A stretch of 9,803 bases of DNA from an uncultured beta proteobacterium (GCA_903886165.1 CAISLL010000047.1:1-9803); one strand, 5' to 3'; shown: positions 1-5,894, counted from the stretch's first letter. Numbers and translations: made by a program. Notes: generated from the sequence alone by a model not told the origin.

Positions 1-222
1 GGCGCTGTACTGCGCGCGTATCCAGTCCAGTTTGAAACGGTTGGCCACAAAAATGGTGACCTTGGAGAAGTCGTCGGCGACCTGAGCGGTCAGGGGTTTG
101 ATCCAGGTTTGGAACTGTTGCTCAGGCATTTCCTGGGCAAGTTGGTCAATGCAGGCTTGCCATAAATCCGGATTAGCGTCGGCATCTGTGCTGGCTGAAG
201 TGGGGCGAAGTCCCTCGGTCAT
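1..222 (-). CDS. dnaA: Chromosomal replication initiator DnaA, N-terminal part (cut by window edge)
   Basis: The minus strand from the ATG at 220-222 reads 74 codons with no stop to the left edge, so the rest of the gene lies outside. The visible residues form DnaA domain I: a variable start (MTEGLRPTSASTDADANPD), then LWQACIDQLAQEMPEQQFQTWIKPL and, near the edge, VANRFKLDWIRAQYSA. The W-x-x-x-x-x-L pattern followed by F-x-TW-x-KPL is the family signature of this oligomerisation and helicase-loading domain. DnaA binds 9-mer DnaA boxes, melts the origin and recruits the replicative helicase; the ATPase and DNA-binding domains are not in view. No strong Shine-Dalgarno precedes the ATG, but protein similarity begins soon after it and no better start is seen. 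It is transcribed away from rpmH, the common arrangement at beta- and gammaproteobacterial origins. DnaA boxes 16 and 66 bases upstream suggest autoregulation. Confidence 0.93.
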   Translation of the reverse strand, partial: MTEGLRPTSASTDADANPDLWQACIDQLAQEMPEQQFQTWIKPLTAQVADDFSKVTIFVANRFKLDWIRAQYSA

Positions 223-237
223 TGTGAAATTGGCTTC

Positions 238-246
238 TGTGGATAG
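238..246 (-). promoter_or_regulatory. DnaA box (one mismatch)
   Basis: Read on the minus strand the site is CTATCCACA, one base off the consensus TTATCCACA. It lies 16 bases upstream of the dnaA start codon and faces the perfect box at 288-296 in inverted orientation, across an AT-rich segment. Confidence 0.65.
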
Positions 247-287
247 TTTTACATTTTTTGTGCCTGCGATTCTAATTTATCAAAGCC

Positions 288-296
288 TTATCCACA
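288..296 (+). promoter_or_regulatory. DnaA box (perfect consensus)
   Basis: TTATCCACA is an exact match to the high-affinity DnaA-binding 9-mer. It sits 66 bases upstream of the dnaA start codon and directly abuts a 24-bp dyad beginning at 297. It could act in origin function, in autoregulation of dnaA, or in both. Confidence 0.85.
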
Positions 297-320
297 CCCC
301 GGGTAAACGTTTAAGCGGGG
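297..320. repeat. 24-bp near-perfect dyad beside the DnaA box
   Basis: The segment has outer arms CCCCG (297-301) and CGGGG (316-320) around a perfect 10-bp palindrome TAAACGTTTA (304-313). Ten of the twelve base pairs are symmetric; the two broken pairs are GG at 302-303 against AG at 314-315. A dyad of this length usually marks the binding site of a dimeric DNA-binding protein, or can be extruded as a cruciform. There is no T-run after it, so it does not look like a terminator. The binding protein is unknown. Confidence 0.6.
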
Positions 321-360
321 GTCGCAGCGTGCTCAAAAAAATATGCCTTGCCGGACTCAT

Positions 361-389
361 TTGGTGTTGGCGCCAAAGTTTGCGATAAT
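361..389 (+). promoter_or_regulatory. Candidate rpmH operon promoter
   Basis: A GATAAT hexamer at 384-389 (one base from TATAAT) lies 17 bp after TTGGTG at 361-366, which matches only the TTG of the -35 consensus. Transcription would begin near 396 and give an rpmH leader of about 100 nt. The spacer contains the perfect palindrome TTGGCGCCAA (367-376), which could be an operator between the two hexamers. The -10 is good and the spacing ideal, but the weak -35 keeps this tentative. Confidence 0.45.
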
Positions 390-394
390 CCGAG

Positions 395-426
395 GTTCCC
401 TGAACTGTTCAGGAGAAAACTGAACA
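395..426 (+). promoter_or_regulatory. rpmH leader with mutually exclusive hairpins
   Basis: The presumed leader contains the perfect odd palindrome CCTGAAC-T-GTTCAGG (399-413). Its second arm can also pair further downstream: TGTTCAG (406-412) with CTGAACA (420-426), across a 7-base GAGAAAA loop. GTTC and GAAC alternate four times (395, 402, 407, 422), so several pairings compete. The one-base spacing of the first pair is too tight for an RNA hairpin without opening inner pairs, so it may act in DNA as an operator while the second acts in RNA. No ligand is implied. Confidence 0.4.
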
Positions 427-433
427 ACGATTT

Positions 434-463
434 TGCCCATGGCGTGTTGACCATGGCTGGGCA
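434..463 (+). promoter_or_regulatory. Stem-loop in rpmH leader
   Basis: TGCCCATGG (434-442) pairs with CCA (451-453) and TGGGCA (458-463), leaving an 8-base loop and a 4-base bulge. Alternatively the two CCATGG copies (437-442 and 451-456) pair as a 6-bp stem with the same loop. The structure ends 18 bases before the rpmH Shine-Dalgarno (TGAGGA, 482-487). It could stabilise the 5' end of the transcript or modulate translation, but no mechanism is shown. Confidence 0.35.
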
Positions 464-496
464 GGTCGCCCATGAGCCCTCTGAGGATTTTCAAAA

Positions 497-631
497 ATGA
501 AACGCACTTACCAACCTTCCAAGATCCGCCGCGCCCGTACACACGGCTTTCTGGTTCGCATGAAAACCCGTGGCGGTCGTGCAGTGATCAATGCGCGTCG
601 CGCCAAAGGCCGCAAGCGTCTGGCTGTTTAA
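497..631 (+). CDS. rpmH: 50S ribosomal protein L34
   Basis: This 44-residue, strongly basic protein starts MKRTYQPSKIRRARTHGF and continues through RMKTRGGRAVINARRAKGRKRL, the full-length L34 signature. L34 is a component of the large ribosomal subunit and binds 23S rRNA. The ATG at 497 is preceded by TGAGGA (482-487) at a suitable 9-base distance. It is the first gene of the rpmH-rnpA-yidD-yidC-mnmE cluster, lies divergent to dnaA, and is separated from the rnpA start by 53 bp. Unusually, the rnpA reading frame is also open straight through this gene from an ATG at 472. Identity is certain from sequence conservation. Confidence 0.98.
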   Translation: MKRTYQPSKIRRARTHGFLVRMKTRGGRAVINARRAKGRKRLAV

Positions 632-684
632 GCCGGCGTTGGGCTAGGCCTGTTGCTGAGCAGTTCTGCAAAGGCGCCCTGGTT

Positions 685-1095
685 TTGCAGCGTCTCAAGA
701 CCCGTCCCCAGTTCCAGGCTGTACTGGCGGGGCAGACGCTGGCTCGTACACCTCACTTCGCGCTGCATTGCCTGGCACTTGACACCAGTCCTGAGTCGAC
801 AACCTTGCCGGCGCTGTTTGCCGTGCGGGATGTCTGGATGGGGGCCATGGTGCCCAAACGCTGGGCCAAGCGCGCAGTCACCCGCAACACTATCAAGCGT
901 CAAATCTATGCCATGAGCCATGATCTTGAGCCTGTTCTGCAAAAGGCAGCGCATGTGGTGCGTTTGCGGTCTGGTTTTGACAAGACGCGTTATGTCAGTG
1001 CCACCTCGGACGCGCTGAAATGCGCCGTGCATGACGAGTTGCAGCAATTGTTCGATCACGCGTATGCGCTCGCCAAACAAGGCGCCGCATGCTGA
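685..1095 (+). CDS. rnpA: Ribonuclease P protein component
   Basis: The product is the small basic protein subunit of RNase P; together with the catalytic RNA (rnpB, not here) it removes 5' leaders from precursor tRNAs. Using the TTG at 685 gives 136 residues beginning MQRLKTRPQF, where family similarity begins. An AAAGGCG ribosome-binding stretch lies at 670-676. The diagnostic RNR-type motif KRWAKRAVTRNTIKRQ is at about residues 58-73 and contacts the catalytic RNA in known structures. No ATG or GTG start lies between the rpmH stop and this TTG in this frame, so a rare TTG start is the best choice. A longer form from an ATG at 472, through the whole of rpmH in another frame, cannot be excluded but is unlikely. 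The last 7 bases overlap yidD, implying coupled translation. Confidence 0.92.
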   Translation: MQRLKTRPQFQAVLAGQTLARTPHFALHCLALDTSPESTTLPALFAVRDVWMGAMVPKRWAKRAVTRNTIKRQIYAMSHDLEPVLQKAAHVVRLRSGFDKTRYVSATSDALKCAVHDELQQLFDHAYALAKQGAAC

Positions 1096-1373
1096 CGCAG
1101 GCGCTGATGGGCGTGGTCAAGGCGTATCGCCTGTTGCTGAGCCCATCACTGGGGTCATCCTGCCGCTTTGAACCCACATGCTCTGCGTATGCCTTGCAGG
1201 CTTTGGAGCGTTTCGGCGCGGCGAAAGGCAGCTACTTGACGCTGGCTCGCCTCGGGCGTTGCCATCCCTGGTGTGATGGCGGGCATGACGCTGTGCCTGA
1301 AGCATCAGACACAGGTCAGTCTGGTTTGTTTTCCCGGTTGATTTCATCTTCCACTCATAAGAAGTCCTCATGA
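1089..1373 (+). CDS. yidD: Membrane protein insertion efficiency factor YidD
   Basis: This 94-residue protein has the YidD pattern: YRLLLSPSLGSSCRFEPTCSAYALQAL, then GSYLTLARLGRCHPWCDGGHDAVP. The conserved cysteines (CRF, TCS, CHP) are all present. YidD is a small inner-membrane-associated protein with an amphipathic N-terminal helix; it helps YidC-dependent membrane insertion, though its exact role is not well defined. The usual GxDPVP ending appears here as GGHDAVP, and about 25 extra hydrophilic residues (rich in serine, ending THKKSS) follow it. The ATG at 1089 overlaps the end of rnpA by 7 bp and has AAGG at 1079-1082. Its stop overlaps the yidC start by 4 bp (ATGA), so all three genes are probably translationally coupled. 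Confidence 0.95.
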   Translation: MLTQALMGVVKAYRLLLSPSLGSSCRFEPTCSAYALQALERFGAAKGSYLTLARLGRCHPWCDGGHDAVPEASDTGQSGLFSRLISSSTHKKSS

Positions 1374-3085
1374 ACGATATCCGTCGCACCATTTTGTGGG
1401 TGATTTTTGGCTTTTCCCTGGTTATGCTGTGGGACCAATGGCAGGTTCACAACAAACGCCAGCCGACCTTTTTTCCGGGCCCGGTCCAGACTGCACCCCA
1501 GTCCACCGGTCCGGTGAATGCGGCTAGTACGCCGGGCAGCGTGCCGACTGCCACAAACAGTGCCGTGTCGCCTGCTCAAATTGCGCAATCCACTGCTGTG
1601 ACTTCGCCACCGGCAGGCGCGCCTGCGGTGGCGCGTGAGCGTGTGACCGCGCAAACCGATGTGTTCAAGCTCACGTTTGACACCGAAGGTGGTTCGCTGG
1701 TGCAGGCGGAGCTTCTCAAGCATGTTGACATGCTGGACACCACTCGCAATGTCATCTTGCTCGATGAAAGCAAAGACCGTGTGTATCTGGCGCAGTCTGG
1801 GTTAATTGCTGGGGTGGGGGGTGCAGCGATGCCGACACACAAGTCGGTGATGACCTTGACTCCGGGTGAGCGCACTCTGCAAGAAGGTAGCCAGACCCTT
1901 GAGTTGCGTTTTGAATCGGCGGAAGTCGGGGGCGTCAAGCTTGCAAAAACCTACACATTGACGCGTGGCAGTTACACAGTGGCCGTCAAACATGAAGTTA
2001 TCAATGTGGGCGCGACAGCTGTCGTGCCACAGCTTTACCTGCAATTGGTGCGTGATGGCAACAAACCGCCGGGTGAATCGTCGCTGTATTTCACTTTCAC
2101 CGGCCCAGCGGTCTATACCGATGCCAAAAAATACCAGAAGGTGGAGTTCTCCGATATTGAAAAAGGCAGTGTGGATATTGAGAAGACGGCAAGCAATGGT
2201 TATGTGTCCATGGTGCAGCACTACTTTGCCAGTGCCTGGTTGCTTGGCGACGGCATCAAACGCGATCTGTTCATGCGCAAGGTTGACACCAATCTGTATT
2301 CGGTGGGCATGATTGCGCCGATGGAGTCGATCGCGCCTGGCGCACGAAAGACCGTTGAGGCCCGTATATTTGTTGGTCCGCAGGAAGAAAAAATCCTGGA
2401 GGCGCTGACACCCGGTCTGGAACTGGTGAAAGACTATGGCTGGCTGACCATTCTGGCCAAGCCCCTGTACTGGTTGTTGGACAAGCTGCATGGCTTCATC
2501 AGTAACTGGGGCTGGTCGATTGTGGCGCTGGTGCTGCTACTCAAAGCAGCGTTTTACTGGCTTAATGCCAAGGCTTATGCCAGCATGGCGAAGATGAAGG
2601 CCGTTAACCCACGCATCATGGAAATGCGTGAGCGCCTGAAGGACAACCCGCAACAAATGCAGCAGGAGATGATGCGCATTTACCGTGAGGAAAAAGTCAA
2701 CCCGATGGGTGGTTGTTTCCCGATCATGATTCAGATCCCGGTGTTCATTGCCCTGTATTGGGTGCTGTTGGCCAGCGTAGAAATGCGCAACGCGCCCTGG
2801 ATTGGCTGGATTCATGACCTCTCAAGTCCCGATCCGTATTACATCCTGCCCTTGGTGATGACCTTGACCACGGTGCTGCAAACGTCTCTCAACCCAGCAC
2901 CGCCTGACCCGTTGCAGGCAAAGATGATGTGGTTCATGCCACTCGCGTTTTCCGTGATGTTCTTCTTCTTTCCGGCTGGTCTGGTGCTGTACTGGATCAC
3001 CAACAACGTGTTGTCCATTGCGCAGCAGTGGGTCATCAACACCCGCATGGGTGTGCCGCCGAAGTTCCATTTGCCGAAGTTCTAA
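1370..3085 (+). CDS. yidC: Membrane protein insertase YidC (Oxa1/Alb3 family)
   Basis: The 571-residue product is the inner-membrane insertase that works alone or with SecYEG to insert and fold membrane proteins. It has the Gram-negative architecture: an N-terminal membrane anchor (about residues 7-21), a low-complexity Pro/Thr/Ala linker (about 32-88), a large periplasmic beta domain (about 90-340), and the conserved core from about 355 with five more membrane segments. Core landmarks are SMAKMK (405-410), EKVNPMGGCFP (441-451), IHDLSSPDPYYILP (481-494) and FPAGLVLYWITNN (534-546). Aligning by eye with E. coli YidC, the positively charged groove residue R366 corresponds to K392, a conservative replacement that keeps the charge. 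It starts inside the yidD stop (4-bp overlap). The 31-bp gap to mnmE suggests continued co-transcription. The length is normal for the family. Confidence 0.98.
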   Translation: MNDIRRTILWVIFGFSLVMLWDQWQVHNKRQPTFFPGPVQTAPQSTGPVNAASTPGSVPTATNSAVSPAQIAQSTAVTSPPAGAPAVARERVTAQTDVFKLTFDTEGGSLVQAELLKHVDMLDTTRNVILLDESKDRVYLAQSGLIAGVGGAAMPTHKSVMTLTPGERTLQEGSQTLELRFESAEVGGVKLAKTYTLTRGSYTVAVKHEVINVGATAVVPQLYLQLVRDGNKPPGESSLYFTFTGPAVYTDAKKYQKVEFSDIEKGSVDIEKTASNGYVSMVQHYFASAWLLGDGIKRDLFMRKVDTNLYSVGMIAPMESIAPGARKTVEARIFVGPQEEKILEALTPGLELVKDYGWLTILAKPLYWLLDKLHGFISNWGWSIVALVLLLKAAFYWLNAKAYASMAKMKAVNPRIMEMRERLKDNPQQMQQEMMRIYREEKVNPMGGCFPIMIQIPVFIALYWVLLASVEMRNAPWIGWIHDLSSPDPYYILPLVMTLTTVLQTSLNPAPPDPLQAKMMWFMPLAFSVMFFFFPAGLVLYWITNNVLSIAQQWVINTRMGVPPKFHLPKF

Positions 3086-3116
3086 GCGGCTTCGGGTTGC
3101 ACAGACACGGTCTGCC

Positions 3117-4523
3117 ATGACCCTGCCGCGCCATCAAGACCCCATCGTTGCCATCGCCACGGCGCCAGGTCGTGGTGCGGTCGGCATTGTGCGGGTCAGC
3201 GGCCGTGACTTGGCTTCTTTGGCGCAAACCCTGTGCGGGCGCTGCCTCAAGCCGCGCGACGCCAGTTACACGCATTTTCTGGATGCGGCCGGGGTGGCCA
3301 TTGACCATGGCCTGGCCATCTATTTTCCGGGACCTCACTCTTTCACTGGTGAAGATGTGCTTGAATTGCAAGCGCACGGCGGGCCTGTGGTTCTGCAGTT
3401 GCTGGTCACGCGCTGCCTCCAGGCGGCGGCTGAATTGGCGGTGGACAACACACCCCGCTTGCCGCATTTGCGCTTGGCTCTTCCCGGGGAATTTTCCGAG
3501 CGCGCTTTCCTGAACAACAAGATCGACCTGGCGCAAGCCGAGGCGATTGCCGATTTGATCGACGCCAGCACGGAGGCGGCAGCACGCAGCGCCACGCGCT
3601 CTCTGTCTGGCGATTTCTCGCGGGAAATTCATTCGCTGCGTGATGCCTTGATTCATTTGCGCATGCTGGTGGAAGCCACGTTGGACTTTCCTGAAGAAGA
3701 AATTGACTTTTTGCGCCAAGCGGATGCACTGGGGCAACTCACCAAATTGCAGCACAGCTTGGCCACCGTGCTGACCCGTGCGCACCAGGGTGCGTTGTTG
3801 CGCGAGGGCATCAAAGTGGTGATTGCCGGTCAACCCAATGCCGGCAAATCGTCGCTGCTGAACGCGCTTGCCGGTGCGGAGGTGGCCATCGTCACGGCGG
3901 TTCCAGGCACGACACGTGACAAGGTTGAGCAAACGATCCAGATCGAAGGCGTACCAGTGCATGTGATTGACACTGCAGGCTTGCGCGATAGTTCAGATGA
4001 GGTCGAGCAAATCGGCATTGCCCGGGCCTGGGATGCCATTGCGCAGGCCGACGCGGTGCTCTTTTTGCATGATTTGACGCGCGTCGATATGCCTGAATAC
4101 AGAGTTGCGGATGACGCCATCCGAACGGTGCTAGCTGGGAAGCTGCCCCAACATGTACCAGTGGTAGACCTGTGGAACAAGGCAGATGCAGCGCCTGATG
4201 CCGTGGCAGATACCGGCTTGTCACTGTCTGCAAAAACTGGTCTCGGTCTGAATGCCTTGCGCCAAGATTTGCTTCAGCTGGCAGGCTGGCAACCGGTGAC
4301 CGAAGGCTTGTTCATGGCCCGTGAGCGGCATGTACAGGCCTTGCGCAGCGTGCGATTGCACCTGGCTGACGCGCAATGCTACCTTGAGTTGCGTGTCCCG
4401 GCGCTTGACTTGCTGGCAGAGGAATTGCGTCTGGCGCAGAACGCATTAGGCGAAATTACCGGCGAATTCACTTCTGATGATTTGCTGGGAGTGATATTCT
4501 CCAACTTTTGCATTGGCAAATAG
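3117..4523 (+). CDS. mnmE: tRNA uridine-5-carboxymethylaminomethyl(34) GTPase MnmE
   Basis: MnmE, with MnmG (not in this window), modifies the wobble uridine of certain tRNAs using tetrahydrofolate-bound one-carbon units, FAD and GTP hydrolysis. The 468-residue product begins DPIVAIATAPGRGAVGIVRVSG (residues 8-29) after a short lead, the typical N-terminal folate-binding domain. The inserted G domain carries G1 GQPNAGKSS (238-246), G2 TTRD (265-268), G3 DTAG (285-288) and G4 NKAD (354-357). The C-terminus ends FCIGK, containing the cysteine and motif needed for tRNA modification. An upstream extension of the same frame into yidC is ignored because similarity begins at this ATG. It lies 31 bp after yidC, a classic linkage. 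The next gene is not mnmG but an unrecognised protein. Confidence 0.98.
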   Translation: MTLPRHQDPIVAIATAPGRGAVGIVRVSGRDLASLAQTLCGRCLKPRDASYTHFLDAAGVAIDHGLAIYFPGPHSFTGEDVLELQAHGGPVVLQLLVTRCLQAAAELAVDNTPRLPHLRLALPGEFSERAFLNNKIDLAQAEAIADLIDASTEAAARSATRSLSGDFSREIHSLRDALIHLRMLVEATLDFPEEEIDFLRQADALGQLTKLQHSLATVLTRAHQGALLREGIKVVIAGQPNAGKSSLLNALAGAEVAIVTAVPGTTRDKVEQTIQIEGVPVHVIDTAGLRDSSDEVEQIGIARAWDAIAQADAVLFLHDLTRVDMPEYRVADDAIRTVLAGKLPQHVPVVDLWNKADAAPDAVADTGLSLSAKTGLGLNALRQDLLQLAGWQPVTEGLFMARERHVQALRSVRLHLADAQCYLELRVPALDLLAEELRLAQNALGEITGEFTSDDLLGVIFSNFCIGK

Positions 4524-4554
4524 CCTAACAATCCAAGATGACTGGAGCGTAGAC

Positions 4555-5268
4555 ATGTCCTTTTTTGATTGGTTCAAGCCAAAATCCGGAAATTCCGTAC
4601 CAGTTCAGGCGATGGCAGCCACAAACGTCGTGTTGCCGCGCCAGACTCCCCCCGGACACACGACCCCGCCGGACTCAAGCTTGAAAACCCAACGCCAGGA
4701 GCGTCGTGAAAGGCTGTACACGGTGGTGCGTGAGGCCATGCTGCGCAGCGAAGTCTTGGCATCCCGTTACAAATTCAAGGTATTGTCGCTGGACACTCAC
4801 GGACTTCAATTTCTTGTCATGGTTGATCTGCTGGACACCAAAGCAGTCTTGCCAGAACATTTTTCGACCATCGAGCAGTTGATCATCAGCCACGCGGCCC
4901 AGCAGCACGGCATGTATGTCAAGTCAGTTTATTGGCGTGTCACTGACGTGCCGTCCACGGTGCCTTTCTCAGCTGATGCGCTTACCACGGCACGCCCCGT
5001 AACATCTGCACCAACCCATGTGCGTGCGCCGTCGTCCAACCCGGGGAAGGTTCCAGTTTTTGATCCGATCAATCAGGCCGAGGTATTGGCCTTCAAAAAG
5101 GCGATCGGTGCCATCCCGAGTGCAAAGACCGATGCGACTGCCGGCGAATTGAGATCCTCCGGACCCCGTCGACCTTCTCCCGCGAGTGGTTACGAAGACA
5201 CGCAGATACTGGAGCCGACCGATGACCACGCTTCTCCTTTGAGCCGTACCCAGTTTGGCGACCTGTGA
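4555..5268 (+). CDS. Hypothetical protein following mnmE
   Basis: I do not recognise this 237-residue protein. It starts MSFFDWFKPK, a short aromatic/basic amphipathic segment. A Pro/Thr-rich linker follows to about residue 40, then a charged stretch (KTQRQERRERL, about 44-54). A compact alpha/beta-looking core spans about 52-130, with hydrophobic strands FKVLSL, LQFLVMVDLL and YVKSVYWRV and two predicted helices. A long Pro/Ser/Thr-rich, probably disordered region runs from about 132 to a tail containing EDTQILEPT and ending SRTQFGDL. There is no signal peptide or membrane segment, so it is probably cytoplasmic. The ATG at 4555 has GGAG at 4544-4547. A TTG at 4513, inside the end of mnmE, would add 14 residues but is less likely. 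Codon use looks like the neighbours, and the 31-bp gap suggests co-transcription with mnmE. It converges on apt with 11 bp between stop codons. Confidence 0.85.
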   Translation: MSFFDWFKPKSGNSVPVQAMAATNVVLPRQTPPGHTTPPDSSLKTQRQERRERLYTVVREAMLRSEVLASRYKFKVLSLDTHGLQFLVMVDLLDTKAVLPEHFSTIEQLIISHAAQQHGMYVKSVYWRVTDVPSTVPFSADALTTARPVTSAPTHVRAPSSNPGKVPVFDPINQAEVLAFKKAIGAIPSAKTDATAGELRSSGPRRPSPASGYEDTQILEPTDDHASPLSRTQFGDL

Positions 5269-5279
5269 CGTCGGCGTTG

Positions 5280-5834
5280 TCAGTGGCCTTCAAAATCCAC
5301 AAGAGTGAACAGCGGCAGGCCGCCGGCGCGAATTTTTGCTGACCCCCCAAGCTCTGGTAAGTCAACGATGGCAGCGCCTTCCATCACTTGGGCGCCTAGT
5401 TTTTCAAGCAGCTTTTTGCCCGCCAACATGGTTCCGCCAGTGGCAATCAAGTCATCAATCAGCAACACCCGATCTCCAGGTTTGACTGCATCGGTGTGCA
5501 GTTCCACGGTGGCGCTCCCATATTCGAGCTCGTAGGTTTCTTCTACTGTGGTAAAGGGCAGTTTGCCTTTTTTGCGGATCGGGACAAAACCTACGCCCAA
5601 CTCATACGCCACTACCGCACCTAAAATAAAACCGCGCGCATCCAGCCCGGCCACCACGCCGGGACGGCGCCCAGCGTCCATATAGCGCTGTACAAAAGCA
5701 TCAATCAGTACCCGAAAAACCTTGGCGTCCTGCAGCAGGGGTGTGATGTCCCGAAACTGGACGCCAGGAGTGGGCCAGTCCAGCACGGTGCGGATGTGGT
5801 GGCGAAGGTAATGGTTGACACTGAGGTTTTGCAT
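5280..5834 (-). CDS. apt: Adenine phosphoribosyltransferase
   Basis: The enzyme converts adenine and PRPP to AMP and pyrophosphate in purine salvage, in the cytoplasm. The 184-residue product shows the expected family landmarks: PGVQFRDITPLL near the N-terminus, VAGLDARGFILG, the adenine-side loop VPIRKKGKLP, ETYELEYG, and the PRPP-binding motif VLLIDDLIATGGT. The C-terminus LVDFEGH is also typical. The ATG at 5834 is chosen because similarity and usual length (about 180) begin there. A GTG at 5876 in the same frame would add 14 residues; it has an AGAGG stretch a few bases before it, so it is a real alternative. The gene follows the Kef-type antiporter on the same strand with a 60-bp gap (18 bp with the GTG start), so the two may be co-transcribed. 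Confidence 0.97.
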   Translation of the reverse strand: MQNLSVNHYLRHHIRTVLDWPTPGVQFRDITPLLQDAKVFRVLIDAFVQRYMDAGRRPGVVAGLDARGFILGAVVAYELGVGFVPIRKKGKLPFTTVEETYELEYGSATVELHTDAVKPGDRVLLIDDLIATGGTMLAGKKLLEKLGAQVMEGAAIVDLPELGGSAKIRAGGLPLFTLVDFEGH

Positions 5835-5894
5835 GGATGGCCCGATCAATTTAAGTGCCGTTATTGTGCCCTGCACCCTGCCTCTGGACGCTGT

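Larger units (their letters stand above)
223..360. promoter_or_regulatory. dnaA upstream region with DnaA boxes; candidate oriC or dnaA autoregulatory region
   Basis: This is the dnaA-proximal half of the divergent dnaA-rpmH spacer, with no gene on either strand. It contains a perfect DnaA box (288-296), a one-mismatch box in the opposite orientation (238-246), an AT-rich stretch between them (247-287, about two thirds A+T), a 24-bp dyad (297-320) and an A-tract followed by AT (335-343). Paired DnaA boxes beside an AT-rich segment next to dnaA fit either part of oriC or a DnaA-repressed dnaA promoter. Only two good boxes are visible, fewer than most origins have, so the main origin could instead lie beyond the left edge, for example between dnaA and dnaN. 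On the minus strand a TAGAAT hexamer (270-275) could serve as a dnaA -10, but I see no good -35. Confidence 0.55.

Noticed and set aside
98..388. Small plus-strand open frame opposite the dnaA start and running into the spacer
   Set aside because: It crosses the DnaA boxes and dyad, is antisense to conserved DnaA domain I, and shows no recognisable protein features.
632..684. rpmH-rnpA spacer considered for an attenuator hairpin
   Set aside because: Only short overlapping palindromes such as AGGCCT are present and no T-run follows, so a terminator or attenuator cannot be supported.
628..1080. Minus-strand open frame opposite rnpA
   Set aside because: It overlaps intact rnpA fully and reads as an unstructured Arg/Gln/His-rich translation typical of antisense frames.
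1802..2491. Open frame of about 229 codons on the minus strand opposite yidC
   Set aside because: It is antisense to the conserved YidC periplasmic domain, with no recognisable domain or ribosome-binding site.
3036..3962. Long open frame on the minus strand opposite mnmE (about 308 codons)
   Set aside because: The translation is low in family-like pattern and lies opposite intact MnmE with all G motifs. It is an antisense shadow.
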